Positions 17,853-26,527 of a stretch of 55,190 bases of DNA are shown in pieces; the stretch's first letter is position 1; every line of letters begins with the position of its first letter. Location of the stretch: assembly GCA_002085155.1 (NCBI GenBank), contig NASX01000002.1, positions 28,720-83,909 of the forward strand, given 5' to 3'. The translations under genes and the position numbers were made by a program. Below the pieces are notes generated by a model that saw only the letters and a list, made by a program, of their open reading frames with translations, was not told where the DNA came from and searched no databases. The stretch is from Sorangiineae bacterium NIC37A_2. Lineage in GTDB: Bacteria > Myxococcota_A > Polyangia > Polyangiales > Polyangiaceae.

Positions 17853-18074
17853 GCCTCGTAAGGACGAGGGCAAATCCACCTTTTCGCCCATCTCAATGAA
17901 GGACGAGCGATCCCCAGAGTGTCGTAAGTGCCAAAAACTATAGGAGCTTTCGAACGGCGAGCGGCGGAGCGCGACGTCGTATGCGATTTTTTTCGAAGCG
18001 AGCGACGGAAAGTCGAGGGGGCCCCGTAGAAGCATGTAGAAAGGACAGCCCCGACGGCTGACACATCGAAGGCC

Positions 18075-18734
18075 ATGAAAAACAAGAAGATTCTCCTCGC
18101 GCTCCCCACCTCCCTGATCCTCATCTCCGGCATCGCGCTGGCCCAAGGCAAGGCCAACCTCTTTGAGCGCGCCGACCGGAACGGCGACGGCAAGGTCACC
18201 AAGGCAGAGGCGCTCGCTGTCGAAGACGCCCGCTTCACCGAGCTCGACACGAACAAGGACGGCTACCTGACCCACGACGAGATGCGCGCCGCTTTCGCCA
18301 AGCATCGCGGCGAGAAGGGCGACCCGAAGGCTCGTGGCGAGGCCCGCTTCGCGAAGCAGGACAAAAATGGCGACGGCAAGCTGACCCAGGACGAAGTGCC
18401 GCGCATGCCGAAGGAAGTCTTTGAAAAGATCGACGCCAACAAGGATGGCGCGCTGACCAAGACGGAGCTCGAGCAGGCTTTCCAGGCCAAGATGGCGGCG
18501 AGGAAGTCAGGTCAGGAAAAAGGCGCTGAGCGCCGCGGTCCCAAGGGACCGCACCGTGGTGACACCGACGGCGACGGGAAGATCTCCCGCGCTGAGTCCA
18601 AGGCGATGGCAGAGGCATTCTTCAACCGAATCGACCAGGACGGAAACGGCGTGATCACCAAGGAAGAGGCAGCAGCCGCTCGCAGCGCCCACGGAAAGGG
18701 TCGCCACCACCAGAAGCAGGGCAAGTCGTCCTAA
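18075..18734 (+). CDS. Secreted protein with six EF-hand calcium-binding loops
   Basis: 219 residues with a signal peptide (MKNKKILLALPTSLILISG, cleavage after ALAQ). Six canonical loops are visible: DRNGDGKVTKAE, DTNKDGYLTHDE, DKNGDGKLTQDE, DANKDGALTKTE, DTDGDGKISRAE and DQDGNGVITKEE. Linkers are Lys/Arg-rich and the C-terminus is basic (HGKGRHHQKQGKSS). This suggests a periplasmic or extracellular calcium-binding protein with no enzymatic domain. GAAGG lies very close to the ATG. Confidence 0.88.
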   Translation: MKNKKILLALPTSLILISGIALAQGKANLFERADRNGDGKVTKAEALAVEDARFTELDTNKDGYLTHDEMRAAFAKHRGEKGDPKARGEARFAKQDKNGDGKLTQDEVPRMPKEVFEKIDANKDGALTKTELEQAFQAKMAARKSGQEKGAERRGPKGPHRGDTDGDGKISRAESKAMAEAFFNRIDQDGNGVITKEEAAAARSAHGKGRHHQKQGKSS

Positions 18735-18769
18735 CAAATAAGAAACGAGGACCGCTTGTCTGACGAGAG

Positions 18770-18800
18770 AGCCCTCCCGCCGTAAGGCCGGGGGGCTTTT
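18770..18800 (+). terminator. Terminator-like hairpin after the EF-hand gene
   Basis: AGCCCTCCCGCC and GGCCGGGGGGCT form an imperfect stem around a GTAA loop, followed by TTTT. Confidence 0.6.
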
Positions 18801-18928
18801 CCCTTTCCATGGGAGAGAAAATCGCGGCCTCAAGCCGTCCGGTGAAGGCACTCGGGGGGCGGCCTTTCACTTTCTTTTCGGAGTTGCTGGCGAGAGGGGG
18901 GCGTAGGGCGTAAACTTTTCCGTGTCGG

Positions 18929-18998
18929 CGGCTCGTATCCGTCGACATTGAACCCCAAACGGGCACAGCGTTGGCCCAGCGGCTCGGGCGTATCCGTC
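18929..18998 (+). repeat. Direct repeat in the thrS leader
   Basis: CGGCTCGTATCCGTC near 18929-18943 recurs as CGGCTCGGGCGTATCCGTC at 18980-18998, so CGTATCCGTC appears twice 55 nt apart just upstream of thrS. It could be a paired regulatory site or chance. Confidence 0.4.
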
Positions 18999-19021
18999 CG
19001 CAAAAACGAAGGAAAATACTC

Positions 19022-21019
19022 ATGATTTCAGTGAAACTCCCGGACGGGAGCGTGCGCGAACTTGCCCCCGGCGCGACGGCTATGGATTTGGCAGAACAAA
19101 TTGGACCCGGGCTGGCTAAGGCTGCCGTTGCGGCGCGAGTGAACGACAAGTTGGTCGATCTCTCGCGGACGCTGAGCGATGGGGACGAAGTCGCGATTCT
19201 GACGAAGAAGGACGAGGATGCCCTGGACATCCTGCGTCACTCGGCGGCGCATCTCATGGCCGATGCGATCTTGCGCGTCTTTCCGAAGGCGGAGCTGACG
19301 ATTGGTCCGGTCGTCGAAGATGGATTTTATTACGACATCTATCTGCCCGAGGGGAAAATCACGCCCGAGGACTTTCCTGCGATCGAGAAAGAAATGGACC
19401 AGATCGCGAAGGAGGCAGCTCCGTTCAAGCGCTGCGTTTCCGACGGGCATGATGAGATTTTTGCTCGCTACAAAGCTATCGACGGCGGGAACAACAAGTT
19501 CAAATCTGAGCTGATCGCCGGCATCCAGGAGCGCGGCGAGGAGATGTCCTTCTACCGGCACGGTGACTTCATCGACTTGTGTCGTGGGCCCCACGTCCCC
19601 CACACGGGCTTTTTGAAGAACGTGAAGCTGACGAAGGTGTCGGGCTCGTACTGGCGCGGAAAGGCCGAAAATGACCAGCTCGTACGGGTGTATGGGACGG
19701 CATTTTTCACGAAAGAAGAGCTCAAAGATTACCTCCACATGATGGAGGAGGCGAAGAAGCGCGACCATCGAGTTCTGGGAGAGAAGCTCGATCTCTTCAC
19801 GTTTACGGAAGACGCGCCGGGCTTCCCGTTCTTTCATCCGAACGGCGCTCTGCTCTTCAACCTGCTCATGAGCTACATGCGGAGCCTCCTCTCGCGCAGG
19901 GGATACCAAGAGGTCAAGACGCCGCTCATCCTCTCGGAGGAGCTCTGGCACCGCTCGGGCCATTACGACAACTACCTCGAGAACATGTTCTTCACGAAGC
20001 TCAAGCTGCGCGACGAACAAGACAGGACGAAGGTTCGCGAAGATGCGCCTGAAGAGCGTCCGATGGCCGTTAAGCCGATGAACTGTCCTGGCCACTGCAT
20101 GCTCTACAAGAGCCATCAGCATAGCCATAATCAGTTCCCGCTTCGGTATGCGGAAATGGGCCTGGTGCACCGGCGCGAGCTCTCGGGCGTCAGGCACGGT
20201 CTGTTCCGAGTGCAGGCTTTCACGCAGGACGACGCGCATCATTTCTGCACGCCTGACCAGATCGAGTCGGAGATTTCGATGCTCATCGACTTCTTTACGG
20301 AGGTCTACTCGGCCTTCGATCTCAACGATGTGCGCATCGAGCTCTCGACGCGACCGGAGAAGAGCATCGGCTCGGACGAGATGTGGGAGAAGGCGGAGAG
20401 CGCCCTCAAGCGAGCCCTGGACAACAAGGGGATCAACTACGTCTTGAACGAAGGCGACGGCGCGTTCTACGGACCGAAAATCGATTTCCATATCCGCGAC
20501 GTGCTCAAGCGCTCCTGGCAATGCGGGACGATTCAGCTTGATTTCTCAATGCCGGAACGGTTCGGCCTGACGTACATCGGCGCGGACGGTCAGCGTCACA
20601 CGCCGGTCATGTTGCACCGAGCCTGTTACGGGAGCCTGGAGCGATTCCTCGGAATCATCATTGAGAACTATGCTGGAAGCTTCCCGCTTTGGCTTGCTCC
20701 GGTTCAGGTCGAGGTCATCCCGGTGAGCGAAAAATTTGCCGACTATGCGCGACGTGTCACGGAGCGACTGCTCGATGAAGGAGTTCGGGTCCATGTGAAC
20801 CTCTCGGACGACCGAGTCGGGTACAAGATCCGTGAGGCGAGCCTGAAGCGAATTCCCTATGCCATTGTGGTCGGCGAGAAGGAGCAATCGGCCGGCACGA
20901 TCAGCGTTCGAAGCCGTGATGGCCAGGAACAATCCGATCTCACCATTGAGGCCTTCTTGGGTCAAATTGACCTGAATCCACCTCGACGGAAGCCTGCGCC
21001 GATTGCCGCGGAAGAGTGA
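19022..21019 (+). CDS. thrS: Threonyl-tRNA synthetase
   Basis: 665 residues, complete. An N-terminal TGS domain (MISVKLPDGSVRELAPG) is followed by the editing domain with HSAAHLMADAI and the class II catalytic core (MAVKPMNCPGHCM, RYAEMGLVHRRE, GAFYGPKIDFHI, VMLHRACYGSLERF) and an anticodon-binding domain. It charges tRNA-Thr. The ATG at 19022 begins the TGS domain, and the upstream extension to 18971 is not conserved. The usual infC-rpmI-rplT genes do not follow. Confidence 0.97.
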   Translation: MISVKLPDGSVRELAPGATAMDLAEQIGPGLAKAAVAARVNDKLVDLSRTLSDGDEVAILTKKDEDALDILRHSAAHLMADAILRVFPKAELTIGPVVEDGFYYDIYLPEGKITPEDFPAIEKEMDQIAKEAAPFKRCVSDGHDEIFARYKAIDGGNNKFKSELIAGIQERGEEMSFYRHGDFIDLCRGPHVPHTGFLKNVKLTKVSGSYWRGKAENDQLVRVYGTAFFTKEELKDYLHMMEEAKKRDHRVLGEKLDLFTFTEDAPGFPFFHPNGALLFNLLMSYMRSLLSRRGYQEVKTPLILSEELWHRSGHYDNYLENMFFTKLKLRDEQDRTKVREDAPEERPMAVKPMNCPGHCMLYKSHQHSHNQFPLRYAEMGLVHRRELSGVRHGLFRVQAFTQDDAHHFCTPDQIESEISMLIDFFTEVYSAFDLNDVRIELSTRPEKSIGSDEMWEKAESALKRALDNKGINYVLNEGDGAFYGPKIDFHIRDVLKRSWQCGTIQLDFSMPERFGLTYIGADGQRHTPVMLHRACYGSLERFLGIIIENYAGSFPLWLAPVQVEVIPVSEKFADYARRVTERLLDEGVRVHVNLSDDRVGYKIREASLKRIPYAIVVGEKEQSAGTISVRSRDGQEQSDLTIEAFLGQIDLNPPRRKPAPIAAEE

Positions 21020-21163
21020 TCGCTCGCACAGAATGAGGTCAGAGCGCGCTCGTTTCGATGGGGTTTTCTCATCAAAGGGCGGGCGCGCTCGCAGCCGAGG
21101 GATCGGACGTTTTGCAGTCCCACTCAACTCACGAGGAGCGAAGCAGGTTCTTCGGATGCAGGG

Positions 21164-21238
21164 CCCACTCTATGAGCGATGAGAGATAGACGGGAGGTCG
21201 TCCCACTCTATGAGCGATGAGAGACAGACGGGAGGTCG
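21164..21238. repeat. Two tandem 37-bp repeats
   Basis: A 37-bp unit beginning CCCACTCTATGAGCGATGAG occurs at 21164-21200 and 21202-21238, separated by one T, with a single T/C difference (21186 against 21224). It lies between thrS and the desaturase gene. Confidence 0.9.
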
Positions 21239-21288
21239 CCCCGATTTCGTTTGCACGGTGCCAGACCGTTGTCTAAATACCGATCTCT

Positions 21289-22362
21289 ATGGTGCCGGAG
21301 GAAGTCGCTTGGCACGACGCCAGGCAATCTAGAATCAGGAGAGCGCACCCTGAGGTCAGAGACCTCTTCGGGCACGATCCCATCACTCAGCTCGCGTGCC
21401 TCGCCACAGTCGGAGCGCATTTTGCTGTGGCCGCGGCGCTCAGAGGGGCCTCGGTTCTCCCTTGGCTGGGCGCCACGTTGGTGATCGGCCCTACGCTTGC
21501 GCACGCCATCGGCGTGCTCATTCACGAGACCAGTCACAATCTGGTGGCGCGGAGCACGACTGCCAATAAGGCCTGGAGCATCTTTCTGAACCTGCCGCTC
21601 GGGGCTCCTGCAGCCATCGACTTTCGCGCCCAACACCTCTTGCACCACAGGCATCTCGGTGAAGGTGGTGCGGAGGAGAGTCGCGATACGCAGTCTCCGA
21701 CCGTCGAGGAGGATCGCTGGGTGGGCACTTCCTCTTGGCGGAAGGTCCTCTCCTTCACCTTGGGACGTTTCTATTGGAAGGGCAGGCCGGCCAACGCGGT
21801 GCCTTTCGACCGGTACCGCATCATCAATTGGGTGACGTCTTTCGGTGCGATCACGGCGGTGGGGGTCTTCTGGGGAGCGGGCCCCACGCTCTACTTGCTC
21901 TGTTCGTCCCTCCTCGCCTTTGGTCCACACACCTTTGGTGCACGGCGACTCTCGGAGCACCTTCCGGTGATGCCGGGGCAGCCGACGAACTCCTACTACG
22001 GGCCGCTCAACTGGGTCAGCTTCAACGTCGGGTACCATGTTGAGCATCACGATTTCCCGAACATTCCCTGGACGCGGGTCAAAAAGCTCCGGAGGCTCGC
22101 CCCTGAGGCGTACTCGGGTCTCTTTGCATTTCGTTCTTGGACTCGCCTGATCGTCGACTACTTCTTGGACCAGCGGTACCGCGTGAGCCATTACGTCGGG
22201 CTGGGGGGCGAGGCGCTGGGAGAGGCGGCTGTGCGATCGGGAAGGCTCGAGGGCAGGCCCGAGGTCTTCCCGGACTTCGAGCGGCGGCCGGGAGCTGTTC
22301 GGCCGGAAAGCGGGTTCTTCGAGGCCGAGAGCGAGCGGAAAAGCAGCTCCCGCGCGGCTTGA
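21289..22362 (+). CDS. DES1-like sphingolipid (dihydroceramide) desaturase homologue
   Basis: 357 residues. The N-terminus (WHDARQSRIRRAHPEVRDLFG) resembles the lipid-desaturase N-domain of eukaryotic DES1. The three His boxes follow the DES1 pattern: HETSHN (79-84), HLLHH (116-120) and HVEHHDFPNIP (250-260). The additional HTFGARRLSEH (214-224) also matches. Hydrophobic stretches around 36-77 and 180-212 indicate a membrane di-iron enzyme. DES1 introduces the delta-4 double bond in dihydroceramide using O2 and an electron donor. Family membership is strong; the actual substrate (ceramide, long-chain base or acyl lipid) is inferred. It is a single gene with no adjacent sphingolipid synthesis genes in the window. 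Confidence 0.85.
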   Translation: MVPEEVAWHDARQSRIRRAHPEVRDLFGHDPITQLACLATVGAHFAVAAALRGASVLPWLGATLVIGPTLAHAIGVLIHETSHNLVARSTTANKAWSIFLNLPLGAPAAIDFRAQHLLHHRHLGEGGAEESRDTQSPTVEEDRWVGTSSWRKVLSFTLGRFYWKGRPANAVPFDRYRIINWVTSFGAITAVGVFWGAGPTLYLLCSSLLAFGPHTFGARRLSEHLPVMPGQPTNSYYGPLNWVSFNVGYHVEHHDFPNIPWTRVKKLRRLAPEAYSGLFAFRSWTRLIVDYFLDQRYRVSHYVGLGGEALGEAAVRSGRLEGRPEVFPDFERRPGAVRPESGFFEAESERKSSSRAA

Positions 22363-22387
22363 GTTATCCTAAAGTCTCGGGAGGGAT

Positions 22388-22416
22388 TTCAGGCGCCCCG
22401 CAGGGGCGCGCCTGAA
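22388..22416 (+). terminator. Hairpin after the desaturase gene
   Basis: TTCAGGCGCCCC (22388-22399) pairs with GGGGCGCGCCTGAA (22403-22416) with a 2-nt bulge. There is no clear T-run. Confidence 0.5.
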
Positions 22417-22527
22417 GCGTTCCGGAAACATGCGCTGAGGGAGATTGTCGTGCGTATGGGCGACAGATGAACGAGGGTGCCCTACCATGGGGCCGAGGCT
22501 TCATCTGATCCGAGCCGCTGCCGAGCC

Positions 22528-23880
22528 ATGCAATTCTCTTCCATCGCGGACCTCAGAGCTTTTCTCGATGACGCGAAGATCCAGATCCACAAAGTTGCTG
22601 TCGTCGACATTGATGGTGTCCTTCGCGGCAAAACCGTCAGCCGCGAGAAGTTCCTCTCGATGCTCGAGGAGGGCTTTGGGTTCTGTGACGTGGTCGTCGG
22701 CTGGGATGTAGGCGACGTCCTGTATGACAACGGGACGCTCTCCGGTCCGTCCACTGGCTACCGGGATGCTCCAGTCACGCTCCGCACCGAATCGATACGG
22801 ATGGTGCCGGGAGCACCTCGGGCGGTCCTCGCGCTCGGCGAGTTTGGGGGCGCCTATGAAACAGGCTGCTCGCGACGACTGCTGGAGCGGGTGATCCATG
22901 CCGCCCGCGAGATGGGCTACCGTGCGCGCGGTGGGTTCGAATATGAGTTCTTTGTCTTCAAGGAGACTCCCCACTCGATCCGAGAGAAGGGGTATCGGAA
23001 CCTGACTCCCTTCACCCCAGGGATGTTCGGCTACTCCATGCTCAGGACCTCGGTGCACGCCGATCTCATGCGGGAATTCTGGGAGTGGTCAGAGACGCTC
23101 GGGACTCCGCTGGAGGGTTTGCACACTGAGACAGGTCCCGGTGTCCTCGAAGCCGCGCTCGCCCATGCTCCGCTGGGGGAGGCGGCAGAGCGGGCGGCGG
23201 TCTTTAAGACCTTCACCAAGGTCTTTTTCCAGAAGCGTGACCTGCTCGCGACCTTCATGGCCAAATGGAACACGAATCTCCCGGGCCAGAGCGGGCATTT
23301 GCACTTGTCTCTTGAGGACACGAGCGGAAAGAACCTCTTCTTCGACAAGGAGCGAGGCCAAGGAACGGACCTCCTCGAACATTTTGTCGCTGGCCAGGTG
23401 CAGCTGATGCCTGAGCTGCTCGCGATGGTGGCTCCCACCATCAACTCCTACCGTCGCTTGGTTCCGGGGTTTTGGGCGCCCACCTACGCGAACTTCGGGG
23501 AGGACAACCGGACTGCTGCGGTGAGGACCATCTTGGCTGGCCCGAAGGGAACGCGCGCCGAGTACCGGATTGGGGCGGCAGATGCGAACCCCTATCTCGT
23601 TGCGGCCGTGGCCTTGGCGAGTGGACTCTACGGAATTCGCCACAAGCTTCGCGCGACTCCGATTTCCGGAGATGGGGATCGAGATCCGGGCCCCGGAGCG
23701 GCCCGTCTTGCGCGGGACCTCCGGGAAGCGACGGAGCTTCTGGCCCGTTCTGAGGCGGCCCGGGAGCTTTTCGGAGATGCCTTTGTGGAGTTCTACGTGA
23801 AGACCCGGGAGTTCGAGGTGGTGAGGTTCGAGCGTCAGGTGACTGACTACGAGCTCGAACGCTACTTTGAGATCATCTGA
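22528..23880 (+). CDS. Glutamine synthetase-family enzyme (gamma-glutamylpolyamine synthetase type)
   Basis: 450 residues. It has a glutamine synthetase beta-grasp N-domain (VDIDGVLRGKTVSREKF) and catalytic core with FEYEFFVF, GPGVLEAALAH, GQSGHLHLSLED and RTAAVRTILAGPKGTRAEYR-type ATP and glutamate residues. Lack of the GlnA adenylylation region and the general form resemble PuuA/GlnT-type ligases that join glutamate to an amine such as putrescine. No polyamine genes are adjacent, so the substrate is open. ATG 22528 is chosen from the N-terminal homology. Confidence 0.85.
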   Translation: MQFSSIADLRAFLDDAKIQIHKVAVVDIDGVLRGKTVSREKFLSMLEEGFGFCDVVVGWDVGDVLYDNGTLSGPSTGYRDAPVTLRTESIRMVPGAPRAVLALGEFGGAYETGCSRRLLERVIHAAREMGYRARGGFEYEFFVFKETPHSIREKGYRNLTPFTPGMFGYSMLRTSVHADLMREFWEWSETLGTPLEGLHTETGPGVLEAALAHAPLGEAAERAAVFKTFTKVFFQKRDLLATFMAKWNTNLPGQSGHLHLSLEDTSGKNLFFDKERGQGTDLLEHFVAGQVQLMPELLAMVAPTINSYRRLVPGFWAPTYANFGEDNRTAAVRTILAGPKGTRAEYRIGAADANPYLVAAVALASGLYGIRHKLRATPISGDGDRDPGPGAARLARDLREATELLARSEAARELFGDAFVEFYVKTREFEVVRFERQVTDYELERYFEII

Positions 23881-23982
23881 GGAGCGAGCGAAGGACCGCT
23901 CTTGGGGCGCACCTCGCCCCGCCGTGCTCCGAAGCGGCCGCCGCTTGAGCTGAGGGAAAAAAGGCCTTATGCCGGGCCTCGC

Positions 23983-25482
23983 ATGGCTTTAGTGCTGCAC
24001 GATACGCTCGCCGCCAAGGAGGTCCCGTTTGTCCCGAGTGAGCCCGGTAAGGCGAGGATCTACGTATGCGGGCCGACGACCTACGATGACGCGCATATCG
24101 GTCACGCCCGCCCTTGTGTGACGTACGACGTATTGGTCCGGTTTCTCCGGAGCACCGGGGTCGAGGTGACCTACGTCCGGAACGTAACGGACATCGACGA
24201 CAAGATCATTCAGCGCGCAGCACAGAACGGCGAGAGCCCCAAGGAGCTCTCTGACCGCATGTTCCTCTCCTACACGGAAGACATGGACCGGCTCGGCAAC
24301 CTCCGTCCCGATCGTGAACCGAAGGTGAGCGAGACATTGCCGGAGATCATCGAACTCGTCGAAAAGCTCATCGCGCGAGGTCACGCTTACCAGGTCGGCT
24401 CCGACGTCTATTTTGAGGTCTCGAGTTTCCCGGAGTACGGCAAGCTCTCTCACCGAAATCTCGCAGAGATGGAGGCGGGGGCGAGCGAGCGCGTTGACGA
24501 CGCGGAGCAAGGCAAGAAGCGTCACCCGTTCGACTTTGCACTTTGGAAAGGGGCTAAAGAGGGCGAGCCTTCCTGGCCGAGTCCTTGGGGACCGGGGCGC
24601 CCCGGATGGCACATCGAGTGCAGCGCGATGAGCATGAAAGAGCTCGGACCGACCATTGACTTGCATGGCGGCGGCCTCGACCTCGTGTTCCCTCACCACG
24701 AGAACGAAATCGCGCAGAGTCAATGCGCGACCGGTACTTGTTACTCGCGGCATTGGATGCACAACGGTTTCGTTCAGGTGAACAAAGAGAAGATGTCGAA
24801 GAGCCTCGGCAACTTCTTCCGACTACGTGAAGCGTTTGCCAAGGTCGAGCCGGAGGCGATTCGTTATGCGCTTCTCTCCGTCCATTACCGAACGCCGTTC
24901 AATCTCGAGGTCGACTTGGACGACGAGGGGCACCTTCTGAGCTTTCCTCAGTTCAGGGAGGCGGAAAACCGCCTCGAATACCTCTACGAGACGAAGGCGC
25001 GTCTGCTCGAGCTCGATAGCGCGAAGATCGACGAGGCATCGAGCGAGCCCGCTCACGCCGAGATCGCTGAGTTTCAAGCAAGGCTTCGAAGTGCTCTCGA
25101 GTCCGATCTGAACACTGCTCTGGGGCTTTCGCACGTGGCTTTGCTTTTGAAGCGGATCAATGAGCTCCTCGATCGCACGAAGCAAAAGAAGACGAAGATC
25201 TCGCGGGTCGCGTGGACGGCGGCGCACGAAGCCTTCCGTCACCTGGCCGAGGTGCTCGGAATCGGTCAGGCCGAACCCCGCTTCTTCTTGGAGCGGGTGC
25301 GCGATCGACGGGCCAAAGAGCGAGGGATTGAGCGAAGCTGGGTTGAAGAGAAACTCGCCCTGCGCAATCAGGCCCGGGCTCAGAAGGACTTTGTCCAGGC
25401 TGACGCGGTTCGGGCTGAACTTTCTGCCCTGGGTGTCGAAATCCTGGATGGAACGGCGGGGACGACCTGGCGTCTTGTGTGA
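23983..25482 (+). CDS. cysS: Cysteinyl-tRNA synthetase
   Basis: 499 residues. It has YVCGPTTYDDAHIGHAR (HIGH motif and zinc-binding Cys), GWHIECSAMSM, HHENEIAQSQ and KEKMSKSLGNF (KMSKS), so it is a complete class I enzyme. The frame extends upstream to 23902 without conserved sequence. Downstream, a methyltransferase gene starts 22 nt later and may be co-transcribed. Confidence 0.96.
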   Translation: MALVLHDTLAAKEVPFVPSEPGKARIYVCGPTTYDDAHIGHARPCVTYDVLVRFLRSTGVEVTYVRNVTDIDDKIIQRAAQNGESPKELSDRMFLSYTEDMDRLGNLRPDREPKVSETLPEIIELVEKLIARGHAYQVGSDVYFEVSSFPEYGKLSHRNLAEMEAGASERVDDAEQGKKRHPFDFALWKGAKEGEPSWPSPWGPGRPGWHIECSAMSMKELGPTIDLHGGGLDLVFPHHENEIAQSQCATGTCYSRHWMHNGFVQVNKEKMSKSLGNFFRLREAFAKVEPEAIRYALLSVHYRTPFNLEVDLDDEGHLLSFPQFREAENRLEYLYETKARLLELDSAKIDEASSEPAHAEIAEFQARLRSALESDLNTALGLSHVALLLKRINELLDRTKQKKTKISRVAWTAAHEAFRHLAEVLGIGQAEPRFFLERVRDRRAKERGIERSWVEEKLALRNQARAQKDFVQADAVRAELSALGVEILDGTAGTTWRLV

Positions 25483-25504
25483 GATCGTTGAGGGGGGGCG
25501 TGTG

Positions 25505-26356
25505 ATGAGCGAGAGCAGCTGGGAGGGGGCGAGTGGAACAAAATGGGCCCGGAATCAGGCCCGTACGGACGCTCAGCTCGGACCCCTCTCGGACGGCGCG
25601 CTTCGCATGCTTGAGCTGCGTGAGGGAGACCGGGTGCTCGACGTGGGATGCGGCACTGGGCAGACCCTCATTCAGCTTCGTGAGCTCGTCGGGCAAACGG
25701 GGCGGGTCATCGGAGTCGACATCTCCCCGCCCATGCTGGAAGGCGCTCGAGCGCGTATCCGTGAGAAAGGGTACGATAACGTCGAGCTGCTCCTCGGAGA
25801 CGCAAGCATTGAGCGGCTGAGCGCCCCCGTCGACGCGATTTTCTCGCGGTTCGGCGTGATGTTCTTCGACGATCCGGTTGCCGCATTTCGGAACCTGCTC
25901 GGGGCGCTCCGGCCTTCTGGCCTCTTGAGTTTTGTTTGTTGGCAACCGCTCGAGAGGAATGCATGGGCGCTTGAGCCGATGCAGGCAGTGCGCGAGGTGG
26001 CTCCCGAAGCACCACTGCCCGTCCTCCTGCGAGAAGGTGAGCCGGGGCCGTTCCGCTTTGGCGACGATCTCTATGTGAAAGAGGTGCTCACTTCGGCGGG
26101 CTTCTCTGACGTGCAGATTGACCCTGAGCGGAAAGAGATGGTTCTGGGAGGAGCAAAGACGCTGGAGGAGGCTGTCGAGTTTGCTCTCGAGATCGGACCT
26201 GCCGCCCGCATGGTCGCTGAAGTTGATCCGGTACTGATTCCGGCTGTGCGACAAAACTTGGAGAGGGTTTTTGCACAGCGCCTCACGGAGCGCGGAGTGA
26301 TTTATGAGGCCGCGACCTACGTTGTAACGGCTCGGGCCCCCTCCGCGAGTAGGTGA
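25505..26356 (+). CDS. SAM-dependent class I methyltransferase
   Basis: 283 residues. The SAM-binding motif VLDVGCGTGQT near residue 43, acidic VIGVDIS and a DAIFSRFGVMFF motif are followed by a C-terminal part resembling UbiE/PhcB-like small-molecule methyltransferases. The substrate is unknown. GAGGGGGGG precedes the ATG at 25505. Confidence 0.85.
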   Translation: MSESSWEGASGTKWARNQARTDAQLGPLSDGALRMLELREGDRVLDVGCGTGQTLIQLRELVGQTGRVIGVDISPPMLEGARARIREKGYDNVELLLGDASIERLSAPVDAIFSRFGVMFFDDPVAAFRNLLGALRPSGLLSFVCWQPLERNAWALEPMQAVREVAPEAPLPVLLREGEPGPFRFGDDLYVKEVLTSAGFSDVQIDPERKEMVLGGAKTLEEAVEFALEIGPAARMVAEVDPVLIPAVRQNLERVFAQRLTERGVIYEAATYVVTARAPSASR

Positions 26357-26527
26357 GTGTGATCTGAGCCGGCGTTCGCCTGGCCCCGTTTCCGGGCGGC
26401 AGCGCGCGAAACTTGTTGCGGTGCTGTTCTGGGGGCAGAAAAACCGCGTACGGTTTCGGATTTCCGGTACTGCTCCTCGGCTGTTTGCTTTGCGCCCTGG
26501 TGCATTGCACGAGATAATCTCGGGGTT

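Noticed and set aside
18801-19021. T-box riboswitch before thrS
   Set aside because: No T-box consensus or antiterminator hairpin, and T-boxes are typical of Firmicutes.
21164-21238. CRISPR array
   Set aside because: Only two units with a single-base gap between them; there are no spacers and no cas genes nearby.
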